Both the position numbers and the translations under genes were made by a program. A DNA stretch of 45,573 nt from a bacterium (GTDB taxonomy: Bacteria > Pseudomonadota > Gammaproteobacteria > Burkholderiales > Thiobacillaceae), in assembly GCA_009772925.1 (NCBI GenBank), contig WOUQ01000019.1:1-45573 (forward strand), given 5' to 3'. This document shows positions 1 to 8,362 of this stretch, piece after piece; the stretch's first letter is position 1, and the number at the start of each line of letters is the position of its first letter. The notes beneath the pieces were generated by a model. It was not told the DNA's origin. It did not search any database and saw nothing but the letters and a program-made list of their open reading frames with translations.

Positions 1-3
1 AGT

Positions 4-99
4 GGTCGGCTCCTCGCATGGATCCCCGTCTCCTCGTCGTCCTCGCGTTCGATACTCGCTCAGGTGCGGGAGCGCGTCGACCGGTTTTTCAACAGCCTG
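4..99 (+). mobile_element. Inverted terminal repeat of the window, probable insertion-sequence end
   Basis: These 96 bases are repeated exactly, in inverse orientation, at 45478-45573. Identity breaks at base 100. The repeat ends in TTTTTCAACAGCCTG, and the next four bases are TTAG here and CTAG at the other copy. Both fit YTAR, a target preferred by several IS5-group elements. An IS end shared by two copies facing the window from both sides would explain this, as would an assembly that stopped in a repeat. No transposase reading frame is visible, so the element type is inference. Confidence 0.45.
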
Positions 100-119
100 T
101 TAGCGAGCCGGCGCCGACG

Positions 120-1259
120 ATGACCTGGGACCTCTTCTGCCGCGTCATCGACAACTACGGCGATATCGGCGTGACCTGGCGGCTGGCCCGCCAGTTGGCG
201 CGCGAACACGGCATCGAGGCGCGCCTGTGGGTGGACGACCTGCGCGCGTTCCAGCACATCCGCCCGGAGATCGACCCGAACGCCGACTGCCAGCGCCTGG
301 ACGGCGTCGAAATCCGCCGCTGGTCCTCGCTGCCGCCCGAGGAAGAACCCGGCGAGGTGGTCATCGAGGCCCTGGCCTGCGAACTGCCGGAAGCCTTCAT
401 CGAACGCATGGCGGCGCGGCGGCGCAAACCACTGTGGATCAACCTCGAATACCTCACCGCCGAAGACTGGGCGCGCGGCGTGCACGGCCTGCCCTCGCCG
501 CATCCGCGGCTACCGCTCACCAAGTACTTCTTCATGCCCGGTTACACCGCCGACAGCGGCGGCCTGACGCGGGAAGCATGGCTGCGCGACGAGCGCGAGG
601 CCTTCCGCGCCGACCCGGCGGCGCAGGCGGCTTTCTGGCGCGGACTCGGACTGCCGGCGCGGCTGCCGGAGGAGACCCGGCTATCCCTGTTCAGCTACGA
701 GAACGTCGCCCTGCCCGGCCTGCTGCAGGCCTGGGCGGGGGACACCCGGCCCGTGCGGGTGCTGGTGCCGGCGGGCCGCATCCTGCCTCAACTCGCCACC
801 TGGTTCGGCCTGCCCGCGCCGCCCGCGCCGGGTACCGGACTGGCGCGCGGCGCCCTGTCCCTGCACGTTCTGCCGATGCTCGACCAGGACGCCTACGACC
901 GCCTGCTGTGGGCCTGCGACCTCAATTTCGTGCGCGGCGAGGATTCCTTCCTGCGTGCACAGTTCGCCGCCCGTCCCCTGGTCTGGCAGGCCTACCGGCA
1001 GCAAGAGGAAGCGCATTTCGCCAAGCTGGAGGCCTTTCTCGACCACTATTGCGCCGAAATGCCGACCGGCCTCGGCGCGCCGACCCGCGATTTCTGGCGC
1101 GCCTGGAACCGCGAGACGGACCTTGGGGCGCTCTGGCCGGCCTGGCGCGCGGCCCTGCCGGAACTCGAACGGCACGCGCAGGCGTGGTGCGATCGCCTCG
1201 CCGGACAAACCGATTTAGCGTCCAACCTGCTGATTTTTTGCGAGAAAAAGTTAGAATAG
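120..1259 (+). CDS. earP: EF-P arginine-32 rhamnosyltransferase EarP
   Basis: EarP transfers rhamnose from dTDP-L-rhamnose onto Arg32 of elongation factor P, which activates EF-P for polyproline translation. The 379-residue product has the family N-terminus with the IDNYGDIG motif (Asp11 and Asp15; the equivalent Asp residues bind substrate in studied EarPs) and the late [10 protein letters not shown] motif with its catalytic Glu. I start at ATG 120. The frame stays open upstream to base 18, but that part lies in the terminal repeat and is not EarP-like. No clear ribosome binding site precedes ATG 120, and only about 20 bp separate it from the repeat, so its native promoter may have been displaced. 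efp follows 34 bp downstream, the usual pairing in betaproteobacteria. Confidence 0.93.
   Translation: MTWDLFCRVIDNYGDIGVTWRLARQLAREHGIEARLWVDDLRAFQHIRPEIDPNADCQRLDGVEIRRWSSLPPEEEPGEVVIEALACELPEAFIERMAARRRKPLWINLEYLTAEDWARGVHGLPSPHPRLPLTKYFFMPGYTADSGGLTREAWLRDEREAFRADPAAQAAFWRGLGLPARLPEETRLSLFSYENVALPGLLQAWAGDTRPVRVLVPAGRILPQLATWFGLPAPPAPGTGLARGALSLHVLPMLDQDAYDRLLWACDLNFVRGEDSFLRAQFAARPLVWQAYRQQEEAHFAKLEAFLDHYCAEMPTGLGAPTRDFWRAWNRETDLGALWPAWRAALPELERHAQAWCDRLAGQTDLASNLLIFCEKKLE
1229..1257 (+). promoter_or_regulatory. Possible efp promoter
   Basis: The T-rich end of earP holds a good -10 box, TAGAAT at 1252-1257, but only a weak -35. A separate efp promoter would allow EF-P to be made in excess of EarP. 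Weak evidence. Confidence 0.25.
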
Positions 1260-1293
1260 CGGGCTTTTCAAATCCCCACCCAGGAATTTCCCG

Positions 1294-1854
1294 ATGAAAA
1301 CCGCACAAGAACTCCGCGCCGGCAACGTCATCATGGTCGGCAACGACCCGCTGGTCGTGCAGAAGGCCGAATTCTCCAAGTCCGGCCGCAACGCCTCCGT
1401 GGTCAAGATGAAGTTCAAGAACCTGCTCACCGGCGCCGCCAGCGAGACCGTCTACAAGGCCGACGACAAGTTCGACACCGTCACCCTGGAGCGCAAGGAC
1501 TGCACCTACTCCTACTTCGCCGACCCCATGTACGTGTTCATGGACGCCGAATACAACCAGTACGAGGTGGAAGCCGACAACATGTCCGACGCCCTGCCCT
1601 ACCTGGACGACGGCCTGCCGGTGGAAGTGGTGTTCTACGAGGGCAAGGCCATCTCCATCAACATGCCGACCACCGTCGTGCGCGAGGTGGAATACACCGA
1701 ACCCGCCGTCAAGGGCGACACCTCCGGCAAGGTCATGAAGCCCTGCCGCATCAAGCCTAGCGGCCACACCATCCAGGTGCCCGCCTTCGTCGAAATCGGC
1801 GACAAGATCGAGATCGACACCGCCACCGGTGAATACAAGAACCGGGTGAAGTGA
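1294..1854 (+). CDS. efp: Elongation factor P
   Basis: EF-P binds between the P and E sites of stalled ribosomes and promotes peptide bonds at consecutive prolines. The 186-residue protein has the normal length and three beta-barrel domains. The tip of the domain I loop reads SKSGRNAS and places Arg at residue 32, where Lys-type EF-Ps have Lys34. This is the residue modified by EarP, encoded just upstream, so sequence and context agree that this is the rhamnosylated type. An AGGAA ribosome binding site lies seven bases before ATG. Confidence 0.97.
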   Translation: MKTAQELRAGNVIMVGNDPLVVQKAEFSKSGRNASVVKMKFKNLLTGAASETVYKADDKFDTVTLERKDCTYSYFADPMYVFMDAEYNQYEVEADNMSDALPYLDDGLPVEVVFYEGKAISINMPTTVVREVEYTEPAVKGDTSGKVMKPCRIKPSGHTIQVPAFVEIGDKIEIDTATGEYKNRVK

Positions 1855-1864
1855 ACGACGGGCC

Positions 1865-1881
1865 CGGCGGTTCGTCCGCCG
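1865..1881. terminator. Short hairpin between convergent efp and the phosphorylase gene
   Basis: A perfect 6-bp GC stem (CGGCGG / CCGCCG) with loop TTCGT lies in the 37-bp gap between two convergent genes. There is no T tract on either side, so intrinsic termination is uncertain. Confidence 0.3.
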
Positions 1882-1891
1882 CGCACCCCGT

Positions 1892-2677
1892 TCAGGTCTC
1901 GCACACCCCGCCAGGAGCAACCGGCGCCTCCGCGCCGTAGCTCATGCAGGCCAGGTTCTTCAGCACCGCGCGCAGGCGTTCCGTCGCATGCGCCAGATTG
2001 GCCTCAATGACCTCCGGGGAAATGCCCTCCGCACTGTCGCCGCGGCCCGCCGCCCAGTTCACGCACACCGCGATGGCGGCGTAGCAGAGGCCGATCTCGC
2101 GCGCCAGATACGCCTCCGGCATGCCGGTCATGCCCACCATGTCGGCGCCGTCACGCGCCAGGCGTTCGATCTCCGCCCGCGTTTCCAGCCGCGGCCCCTG
2201 CACCACGGCATAGACCCCCGCGTCCAGGCAGGGCTCGGCGGCCCGCTCCAGGGCTTGCAGGCAGCGCTGGCGCATGTCCTCGCAATAGGGCCAGGTGAAA
2301 TCCTGGTGGGAAACCTGCTTGCCGTTGTATTCGGCGAAGGTGCATTCGCGGCCGTGGGTGTAGTCGATGATCTGGTCCGGCACGCAGAAGCAACCGGGCC
2401 CCAGTTCCGGGTGGATGCCGCCGACGGTGGCCACCGACACCACATGGCTCACCTTCTGGGCATGCAGGGCCCAGATGTTGGCGCGATAGTTCACCAGGTG
2501 GGGCGGAATGTTGTGGCCATAGCCGTGGCGCGCCAGGAACACCACGGGATGCCCGCCCAGGGCGCCGAACGTGAGGGGGCCGGAAGGCTCGCCATAGGGC
2601 GTGCGGATGACCTGCCGGTGGGTGATGGAAAGTCCGGGCAGCTTGGTGAGCCCGCTACCGCCGATGATGCCCAACAT
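1892..2677 (-). CDS. S-methyl-5'-thioinosine phosphorylase (MTAP/PNP family)
   Basis: Phosphorolyses 5'-methylthioinosine to hypoxanthine and methylthioribose-1-phosphate. The 261-residue product starts MLGIIGGSGLTKLPG and contains the phosphate/ribose-site stretches FLARHGYGHNIPPHLVNYRAN and MVGMTGMPEAYLARE. The pattern is that of the bacterial methylthioinosine branch (as in Pseudomonas) rather than of MTA phosphorylases. The start is ATG 2677, preceded by AAGGAGGAG and overlapping the hpt stop in TGATG. The neighbour makes IMP from hypoxanthine, so the two genes form consecutive salvage steps. An MTA deaminase, needed to feed this route, is not in the window. Ordinary MTA phosphorylase is the main alternative. 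Confidence 0.85.
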   Translation of the reverse strand: MLGIIGGSGLTKLPGLSITHRQVIRTPYGEPSGPLTFGALGGHPVVFLARHGYGHNIPPHLVNYRANIWALHAQKVSHVVSVATVGGIHPELGPGCFCVPDQIIDYTHGRECTFAEYNGKQVSHQDFTWPYCEDMRQRCLQALERAAEPCLDAGVYAVVQGPRLETRAEIERLARDGADMVGMTGMPEAYLAREIGLCYAAIAVCVNWAAGRGDSAEGISPEVIEANLAHATERLRAVLKNLACMSYGAEAPVAPGGVCET

Positions 2678-3228
2678 CACTCCTCCTTCAATGCATAAAT
2701 TCCCGGCAGGTTGCGCCACAGGCCGTAGGCGTCCATGCCCATGCCCAACACGTAGCGGTCGGGCAGGGTGAGTCCGACGAAGTCCGCCGCCACCGGCTTG
2801 TCGCGGCCGATATCCTTGTCCGCCAGCACCGCGATGTGCACCTCGGCGGCGCCCAGTTCCAGCAGCTTGGCCTTGGCCGCCGCCAGGGTGTGGCCTTCGT
2901 CCAGGATGTCGTCCAGCAGCAGCACGCAGCGCCCGCTCAGGTCCTTGCGCGGCAGCACCGACCATTCGATCTCGCCGCCGCGAGTACCGTCGCGGTAACG
3001 GGTGGCGTGCAGGTAATCGAACTCCAGGGGAAACGCCAGACGGGGCAACAGCTTGCCGGCGAACACCACCGCCCCGCCCATGATGCACAGGGCGATGGGA
3101 AAGCGGTCGGCCAGGGCGTCGCCGATGCGGCTGGCAAGCCGGTCCAGAGCCAGCTCGATCTCGGTGGCGCCGACAATCAGTTCAGAGCGGTTGAGGATGG
3201 ACCAGGCGTCGGTGAGGCGTTTATCCAT
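2677..3228 (-). CDS. hpt: Hypoxanthine(-guanine) phosphoribosyltransferase
   Basis: Makes IMP (and possibly GMP) from hypoxanthine or guanine and PRPP. The 183-residue product has the PRPP-binding signature VLLLDDILDEGHTL in mid-protein and the flexible-loop/IMGG region before it, which mark a type I phosphoribosyltransferase. The stop codon overlaps the start of the methylthioinosine phosphorylase gene by one base, so translation is probably coupled and hypoxanthine released by that enzyme is recaptured. The upstream gene is rlmB, 78 bp away. Base specificity cannot be read from sequence alone. Confidence 0.9.
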   Translation of the reverse strand: MDKRLTDAWSILNRSELIVGATEIELALDRLASRIGDALADRFPIALCIMGGAVVFAGKLLPRLAFPLEFDYLHATRYRDGTRGGEIEWSVLPRKDLSGRCVLLLDDILDEGHTLAAAKAKLLELGAAEVHIAVLADKDIGRDKPVAADFVGLTLPDRYVLGMGMDAYGLWRNLPGIYALKEE

Positions 3229-3306
3229 GGCTACAGGGTGAAAAGTTTGCCGCGACGTTCTCCCCCTTTTGTGAAGGGGAAAATAGAACCGGGATGCCAG
3301 GCACGC

Positions 3307-4047
3307 CTAGCCCGCCACCCCGCGCTGACGGCGCGCCTCATAGAGACACACGCCTGTCGCGACGGAAACGTTGAGGCTTTCGACCTGGCCGAACATGGGG
3401 ATGCGCACCAGCAGGTCGCAATGCTCCCGTGTCAGGCGGCGCATACCGGCGCCCTCAGCACCCAGTACCAGGGCGACCGCACCGCTGAAATCGGCGTCCG
3501 CCACGGTGCCGGCGGCCTCGTCATCGGTGCCGACGATGAGCATGTCGCGGTCCTTGAGCTCGCGCAGCGTGCGCGCCAGGTTGGTGACGGTGAGATAGGG
3601 CACCGAGTCCGCCGCCCCCGAGGAGGCCTTGATGGCCACCGCGGACAGGCCGGCGGAGCGATCCTTGGGGGCGATCACCGCATGCACTCCGAAGGCGTCG
3701 GCGCTGCGCAGGCAGGCGCCCAGGTTGTGGGGGTCGGTGACGCCGTCGAGCACCAGCAGCAGGGGCGGCTCGGCCAGTTCCTCGAGCACCTCGTCCAGAT
3801 CCTTGGCGAGCTGGATGGGATCGGCCAGGGCCACCACGCCCTGCGACTTGCCGCGCGCCATTTCCTCCACCCGCGCGCCATCCGCCAGCACCACGCGCAC
3901 GCCCTTGTCCTCGGCGGACTTGATCAGATCCTTGGCGCGCCGGTCACGGCGGGTTTCGTCCAGGTAGATGACCTGGATGCTCTGTGGATGGTGGCGCAGA
4001 CGCGAGACGATGGCGTGGAAGCCGTGAATGACCTGGCGCTGGCTCAT
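3307..4047 (-). CDS. rlmB: 23S rRNA (guanosine-2251-2'-O)-methyltransferase RlmB
   Basis: A SPOUT-class enzyme that 2'-O-methylates G2251 in the peptidyl-transferase P loop of 23S rRNA. The 246 residues comprise an N-terminal L30e-like substrate domain and a SpoU domain with the three signatures [33 protein letters not shown] and [17 protein letters not shown]. The ATG at 4047 is preceded by GGGAGGT. The gene follows rnr on the same strand; rnr-rlmB is a widespread proteobacterial pair. The 184-bp gap between them holds a palindromic repeat. Confidence 0.95.
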   Translation of the reverse strand: MSQRQVIHGFHAIVSRLRHHPQSIQVIYLDETRRDRRAKDLIKSAEDKGVRVVLADGARVEEMARGKSQGVVALADPIQLAKDLDEVLEELAEPPLLLVLDGVTDPHNLGACLRSADAFGVHAVIAPKDRSAGLSAVAIKASSGAADSVPYLTVTNLARTLRELKDRDMLIVGTDDEAAGTVADADFSGAVALVLGAEGAGMRRLTREHCDLLVRIPMFGQVESLNVSVATGVCLYEARRQRGVAG

Positions 4048-4101
4048 GGCAGACCTCCCAGGACGATGGGGCAGGATTGGATCGCCACGCGGAAGAAGAG
4101 C

Positions 4102-4183
4102 TGGATTGCCGCGTCGGCTTCGCCGCCTCGCAATGACATCTCCATCGGCGTCATCGCGAGGCCCGCAGGGCCGTGGCGATCCA
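4102..4183. repeat. Composite palindromic intergenic repeat, copy 1
   Basis: Two related arms, 4102-4137 and 4150-4183, lie in inverse orientation around a 12-bp spacer. Each runs TGGAT[T/C]GCC...TCGC[A/G]ATGAC and has its own small internal hairpin (GGC-TTC-GCC in one, a CCCGCAGGG core in the other). Partial or full copies recur at 6849-6884 and 8218-8294. A truncated arm also lies at about 4075-4091. This resembles REP/BIME-type intergenic repeats, common between bacterial genes. Confidence 0.7.
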
Positions 4184-4231
4184 GATTGGTAACGACGGTT
4201 GGCATGTGGCCCATCCGCATGATCCTTGCTC

Positions 4232-6550
4232 TTATCGCCGCTTGCCGGAACGCTTCGCCGCCTGGGTCGCCGGCTTGACCACGGGAATCTCGTCCTCCAC
4301 CAGGGCGAAGTCGATGCGGGTGGTCTCCATGTCCACGCGCACCACCCGGATGCGCACCTTGTCGCCCAGGCGGAAACGCTTGCCGGTGCGCTCGCCCATC
4401 ATCTGGTGGCGGGCGGCGTCGAAGTGGAAGTAGTCCTGGCCCAGTTCGGTGACGTGCACCAGTCCCTCGACGAAGACGTCGTTGAGGGCGACAAACACCC
4501 CGAAGCTGACCACGGCGGAGATGACGCCGTCGAACTCCTCGTTGAGCTTGTCCTGCATGTAGTAGCACTTGAGCCAGGACACCACATCCCGCGTCGCGTC
4601 GTCGGCGCGGCGCTCGGTCATCGAACAGTGCATGCCCACCGCCGACCAGTCGCCCGGGCTGTAGGTCTCGTTCCTCAGGCAGGCTTTGATGGCCCGGTGC
4701 ACCAGCAAATCCGGATAGCGCCGGATGGGCGAGGTGAAATGGGTGTAGGCCTCGTAGGCCAGGCCGAAATGGCCCACGTTGTCGGGGCTGTAGATGGCCT
4801 GGCGCAGGGAGCGCAGCAGCACGGTCTGCAAAAGCTGCTCGTCGGGCCGGCCCTTGATCTTCGCAAGCAACTCGGCGTAGTCCTTGGCATGCGGATCGTC
4901 GCCGCCGGTCAGGAAGAAGCCGAACTCGGCGAGGAACTCCTGCAGGGCTTTCAGCTTGTCCGGCGTCGGTCCCTCGTGCACGCGGTAGAGGGCCGCGTGC
5001 TTCTTCTTCGCCAGGAACTCCGAAGCGCAGACGTTGGCCGCCAGCATGCATTCCTCGATGAGGCGGTGGGCGTCGTTGCGGGAAGACGGCACGATGCGCT
5101 CGATCTTGTCGTGCGCGTCGAACAGCATCTTGGTTTCCAGGGTTTCGAAGTCGATCGCGCCGCGAATCCCGCGCGCCTTCAGCAGGACCTTGAACAGCTT
5201 GTGCAGATGCCGCAGCGGGTCCATCAGCCAGGCTTGATCCTTGGGCGGCTTGCCGGCGGCGGACAGCCAGTCCCACACCTGGTTGTAGGTGAGCCGCGCC
5301 TTGGAATGCATGACGCCGGGGTAGAAGCGGAACTTCCTGATGTTGCCCTGGCCGCCGATCTCCATCTCGCACACCATGCACAGCCGGTCCACCTTGGGAT
5401 TCAGCGAACACAGGCCGTTGGAGAGTTCCTCCGGCAGCATGGGAATGACCCGGCGCGGGAAATACACCGAGTTGCCGCGCTCGTAGCCTTCCTGGTCCAG
5501 GGCCGCGCCCGGCCGCACGTAGTGCGACACGTCGGCGATGGCCACCCACAGGCGGAAGCCGCGGCCTTCCGGCTGGCAGTACACCGCGTCGTCGAAGTCG
5601 CGCGCATCCTCGCCGTCGATGGTCACCAGCGGCAGCTCGCGGATGTCCTCGCGGGCCAGGCCGTCGACCGGCTCCAGATCCTTTTTCGTCACGCCCTTGG
5701 GCAGCTTCTTGGCCTGAGCCAGCACCGCCTTGGAAAACTCGTGCGGCAGATCGTGCTTGCGCAGGGCGATCTCGATCTCCATGCCCGGATCGGCGTAATT
5801 GCCCAGCACCCGCGACACCTTGCCCACCGGCGGCGCGTGCCGGGTGGGCTGCTCGACGATCTCCGCCATCACCACCTGACCGTTGGAAGCGCCCAGGTCC
5901 TGGTGATCGGGAATCAGGATGTCCTGGCTGATCTTCTTGTTCTCCGCCACCACCCACTGGTAACCGCGTTCCCGATACAGCCGGCCCACCAGCGTGGTGT
6001 TGGCCCGCTCCAGGACTTCCACCACCTTGCCTTCCTTGCGTCCGCGCCGATCCTGTCCGTGCTCGCGCACCATGACGCGGTCGCCGTGCAGCACGCCGCG
6101 CATCTCCTTCTCCGGCAGGGCGATATCGCCGGAGCCGTCGTCGGGAACGAAGAAGCCGAAGCCGTCCTTGTGGCCCTCGACGCGGCCCGCCTTGACCTCG
6201 ATCTTCTCCGGCAGGCAGAGCGCCCCGCGCCGGTTGAACAGCAACTGGCCGTCGCGCTGCATGGCGCGCAGCCGGGCAGTGAAGGCCTCCGCCTCATCGG
6301 CTTCGATGTCCAGGCGGAAGGCCAGGTCGTCCGGCTCGACGGGCTCGCCCGCCTCTCCCAGCAATTGCAGGAGGAACTCGCGGCTGGGCAGGGCCTGGCC
6401 GTACTTGGCCCGTTCACGTTCGAGGAAGGGATCCTGCCAGCGCAGGGATTTCTGGCCGCGCCGGGGCTTTTTGCCGTCGCCGGGTGCGGCCGCCTGGACC
6501 GCTTGGGAAGGTTCGGTTTTAGCTTTGGAAGATGTTTTTTTCGTTGACAT
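4232..6550 (-). CDS. rnr: Ribonuclease R
   Basis: A processive 3'-5' exoribonuclease that degrades structured RNA, rRNA and mRNA. The 772 residues show a basic N-terminus, a winged-helix region and cold-shock OB domains (about residues 100-240), the RNB catalytic domain with [14 protein letters not shown] (Mg-binding aspartates) and [18 protein letters not shown], a C-terminal S1 domain (GLVHVTEL), and a short basic tail ending KRSGKRR. The chosen ATG at 6550 has no strong ribosome binding site. Its complement lies inside the -35 box of the divergent tRNA-Leu promoter. rlmB is downstream on the same strand. Confidence 0.95.
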   Translation of the reverse strand: MSTKKTSSKAKTEPSQAVQAAAPGDGKKPRRGQKSLRWQDPFLERERAKYGQALPSREFLLQLLGEAGEPVEPDDLAFRLDIEADEAEAFTARLRAMQRDGQLLFNRRGALCLPEKIEVKAGRVEGHKDGFGFFVPDDGSGDIALPEKEMRGVLHGDRVMVREHGQDRRGRKEGKVVEVLERANTTLVGRLYRERGYQWVVAENKKISQDILIPDHQDLGASNGQVVMAEIVEQPTRHAPPVGKVSRVLGNYADPGMEIEIALRKHDLPHEFSKAVLAQAKKLPKGVTKKDLEPVDGLAREDIRELPLVTIDGEDARDFDDAVYCQPEGRGFRLWVAIADVSHYVRPGAALDQEGYERGNSVYFPRRVIPMLPEELSNGLCSLNPKVDRLCMVCEMEIGGQGNIRKFRFYPGVMHSKARLTYNQVWDWLSAAGKPPKDQAWLMDPLRHLHKLFKVLLKARGIRGAIDFETLETKMLFDAHDKIERIVPSSRNDAHRLIEECMLAANVCASEFLAKKKHAALYRVHEGPTPDKLKALQEFLAEFGFFLTGGDDPHAKDYAELLAKIKGRPDEQLLQTVLLRSLRQAIYSPDNVGHFGLAYEAYTHFTSPIRRYPDLLVHRAIKACLRNETYSPGDWSAVGMHCSMTERRADDATRDVVSWLKCYYMQDKLNEEFDGVISAVVSFGVFVALNDVFVEGLVHVTELGQDYFHFDAARHQMMGERTGKRFRLGDKVRIRVVRVDMETTRIDFALVEDEIPVVKPATQAAKRSGKRR

Positions 6551-6573
6551 AAAAATGGGGAGATCGTTAAGAT
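6544..6573 (+). promoter_or_regulatory. Sigma-70 promoter of tRNA-Leu(CAG)
   Basis: A perfect TTGACA at 6544-6549, an 18-bp spacer and TAAGAT at 6568-6573 place the start of transcription around 6580, just ahead of the mature tRNA at 6587. The last bases of the -35 box are the complement of the rnr start codon, so this promoter and the rnr translation start share DNA. Confidence 0.75.
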
Positions 6574-6586
6574 GCGCGCCTTCTTG

Positions 6587-6673
6587 GCCCAGGTGGCGGA
6601 ATTGGTAGACGCACTAGGTTCAGGTCCTAGCGCTCGCAAGGGCGTGGAGGTTCGAGTCCTCTCCTGGGCACCA
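6587..6673 (+). tRNA. tRNA-Leu, anticodon CAG
   Basis: This class II tRNA has a 7-bp acceptor stem (GCCCAGG / CCTGGGC), the D-loop GGTAGACGC, the anticodon loop TTCAGGT (anticodon CAG), a long variable arm, the T arm GGTTCGAGTCC and an encoded CCA end. It reads CUG, expected to be the major leucine codon at this G+C. It stands alone with its own promoter and terminator. Confidence 0.97.
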
Positions 6674-6681
6674 AGTCAAAC

Positions 6682-6716
6682 AAAAAGCCGGCTTTTCAGC
6701 CGGCTTTTTTCTTTTT
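6682..6716 (+). terminator. Intrinsic terminator of tRNA-Leu(CAG)
   Basis: AAAAGCCGGC, loop TTTTCA and GCCGGCTTTTTT, followed by further T residues, start nine bases after the tRNA CCA. This is a textbook Rho-independent terminator; the A-rich left arm could also make it work on the other strand. Confidence 0.88.
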
Positions 6717-6898
6717 GCCGGACGTGAACGGCGCTCATCTTATCACGCACACCACCCCGGCAGTCGGGCTTGCCACGGTTTCCAGGTTCAGGCCAGCCCA
6801 CCACCACACCCTCGTAGGTCGGACTTCGGTCCGACCCCCGCAACCACCAGGATTGCCACGTCGGCTTCGCCTCCTCGCAATGACGGTGGGGAGGCAAG
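6717..6898. repeat. Gene-free interval with two intergenic palindromes
   Basis: The space after the tRNA terminator and before the malic enzyme stop holds a 7-bp stem-loop (GGTCGGA / TCCGACC, 6817-6836) and copy 2 of the composite repeat, one arm only (6849-6884). Open frames across it yield low-complexity peptides of the kind these repeats always give, so I call no gene. Confidence 0.6.
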
Positions 6899-8092
6899 TC
6901 ACGCCGCGGCCGCCACCGCGGGCGGGATGCGCTCGATGAGGCGCGGGTCGAAGGGTTTGGGGATGATGTAGTCGCGGCCGAATTCCAGTTTGTCGAGCTT
7001 GTAGGCTTGCAGCACTTCGGCCGGTACGGGTTCGCGGGCGAGGTCGGCGAGAGCTTTGGCGGCGGCGATCATCATGGGCTGGGTGATGGCCTTGGCTCTC
7101 GCGTCGAAGGTGCCTTTGAAGATGTAGGGGAAGCCAAGGACGTTGTTGACCTGGTTGGGGTAGTCGGAGCGGCCGGTGGCCATGAGGGCGTCGTCGCGGC
7201 AGGCGTGGACCTGGGCGGGGGTGATTTCCGGGTCGGGGTTGGCCATGGCGAAGAGGATGGGCTTGGCGGCCATGCTTTTGACCATGTCCTGGCTGACCAG
7301 GTTGGGACCGGAGACGCCGATGAACACGTCGGCGCCGGCCATGGCGTCGGCCAGGCTGCGCAGGTCGGTGGTCTTGGCGAATTCCTGCTTGTGGGCGTTG
7401 AGGTCGCTGCGGCCGCTGTGGATGACGCCTTTGCTGTCCACCAGGGTCATGTTGGCCTTGTTGCCGCCCATGGCGATCAACAGGCGCATGCAGGCGAGGC
7501 CGGCGGCGCCGGCGCCCAGGCAGACCAACTTGATGTCGGCGAGCTTCTTGCCCTGGATTTCCAGGGCGTTGAGCAGGCCGGCGCACATGACCACGGCGGT
7601 GCCGTGCTGGTCGTCGTGGAAGACGGGGATGTCCAACCTTGCCTTTAACGCTTCCTCGATCTCGAAGCAGTGGGGCGCGGCGATGTCTTCCAGGTTGATG
7701 CCGCCGAAGGTGGGGGAGATGTTGACCACGGTTTCGATGAAGCTTTCCACGCTGGGGGCCTGCACTTCGATGTCGAACACGTCGATGCCGGCGAAGCGCT
7801 TGAACAGGATGCCCTTGCCTTCCATGACCGGCTTGCTGGCGAGCGGGCCCAGGTTGCCCAGGCCCAGGATGGCGGTGCCGTCGGTGATGACCGCCACCAG
7901 GTTGCCCTTGTTGGTGTAGCGGTAGGCGTTGGCCGGATCCTCGGCGATCTTGCGCACCGGTTCGGCGACACCGGGGGTGTAGGCCAGGGACAGTTCGTAT
8001 TGGGTGGCGCAGGGTTTGGAGGATTCCACCGAGATTTTTCCGGGACGGGGAAACTCGTGGTACTCCAGGGCTTTCTGGTTCAGGTTGCTCAT
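6899..8092 (-). CDS. NAD(P)-dependent malic enzyme, short form
   Basis: Oxidatively decarboxylates malate to pyruvate, linking the TCA cycle to pyruvate and NADPH supply. The 397-residue protein has the malic N-terminal domain (SLAYTPGVAEPVR, the nucleotide and metal region VFHDDQHGTAVV) and a Rossmann domain (LGAGAAGLACMRLL). It ends after about 400 residues and so lacks the phosphotransacetylase-like C-terminal half of MaeB proteins (about 750 residues). It is the stand-alone type, and cofactor preference is not readable. I use ATG 8092, preceded by AGGAAGAGAC, rather than an in-frame start at 8146. The final residues are Ala-rich. The gene is monocistronic, flanked by repeats on both sides. 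Confidence 0.92.
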   Translation of the reverse strand: MSNLNQKALEYHEFPRPGKISVESSKPCATQYELSLAYTPGVAEPVRKIAEDPANAYRYTNKGNLVAVITDGTAILGLGNLGPLASKPVMEGKGILFKRFAGIDVFDIEVQAPSVESFIETVVNISPTFGGINLEDIAAPHCFEIEEALKARLDIPVFHDDQHGTAVVMCAGLLNALEIQGKKLADIKLVCLGAGAAGLACMRLLIAMGGNKANMTLVDSKGVIHSGRSDLNAHKQEFAKTTDLRSLADAMAGADVFIGVSGPNLVSQDMVKSMAAKPILFAMANPDPEITPAQVHACRDDALMATGRSDYPNQVNNVLGFPYIFKGTFDARAKAITQPMMIAAAKALADLAREPVPAEVLQAYKLDKLEFGRDYIIPKPFDPRLIERIPPAVAAAA

Positions 8093-8169
8093 GTCTCTTC
8101 CTCTCGATGGCGGATCGTTTCGGTCGCACCGCCCTTTATAGGCCATCGCAAGGGGGCGCGTGGGCGCAG

Positions 8170-8189
8170 TTTATATTGCTGCATTGCAA
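8170..8189 (-). promoter_or_regulatory. Malic enzyme -10 box with an abutting TGC palindrome
   Basis: Read on the minus strand, TATAAA (8175-8170) is directly preceded by the inverted repeat TTGCAATGCAGCAA (8189-8176), about 80 bp before the start codon. The palindrome occupies the -10/-35 spacer, where a repressor would block polymerase. TGC-rich palindromes of this look are bound by PhaR in polyhydroxybutyrate bacteria; that link is a guess. Confidence 0.35.
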
Positions 8190-8217
8190 AAAAACAGGCA
8201 GGAAAAAGGGAAAACCC

Positions 8218-8294
8218 TGGATTGCCGCGTCGGCTTCGCCTCCTCGCAATGACGGCGTAGGGGTGTCATCGCGATCCCGCAGGGCGTGGCGATC
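8218..8294. repeat. Composite palindromic intergenic repeat, copy 3
   Basis: Both arms of the repeat at 4102-4183 are present: 8218-8253 nearly identical to the first arm, and 8265-8294 a shorter version of the second, in the same relative inversion. The spacer is 11 bp. Confidence 0.7.
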
Positions 8295-8304
8295 TCTCTG
8301 CTCA

Positions 8305-8359
8305 GGTGTCAAGCGACACCAGGAACTGATCCCCTAGCGACATCAGGAACTGACCCCCT
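8305..8359. repeat. 6-bp palindrome plus two tandem 24-bp direct repeats
   Basis: GGTGTC-AAGC-GACACC (8305-8320) runs into two adjacent 24-bp units, 8312-8335 and 8336-8359, that differ at two positions. Each unit contains CAGGAACTGA and ends in CCCCT. Multiple short repeats beside a palindrome are found at the ends of some insertion sequences, e.g. IS21-type. No transposase is nearby, so this could be a remnant. Confidence 0.5.
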
Positions 8360-8362
8360 GGG

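Noticed and set aside
4-99. Cloning-vector sequence at the window ends (GGATCC and GTCGAC sites occur in the repeat)
   Set aside because: The sites are spaced unlike a polylinker, and the sequence continues with genomic composition; a repeat or insertion-sequence end explains it better.
3260-3285. Terminator between rlmB and hpt
   Set aside because: A short CCCCTT/AAGGGG stem exists but has no T tract on the minus strand, and the genes are likely co-transcribed.
4226-6547. Very long plus-strand frame opposite rnr
   Set aside because: It is an antisense shadow produced by high G+C codon bias; rnr on the minus strand has full homology.
6676-6897. Minus-strand 73-codon ORF after tRNA-Leu
   Set aside because: It is translated from two intergenic repeats and a terminator; the peptide is the typical by-product of such repeats.
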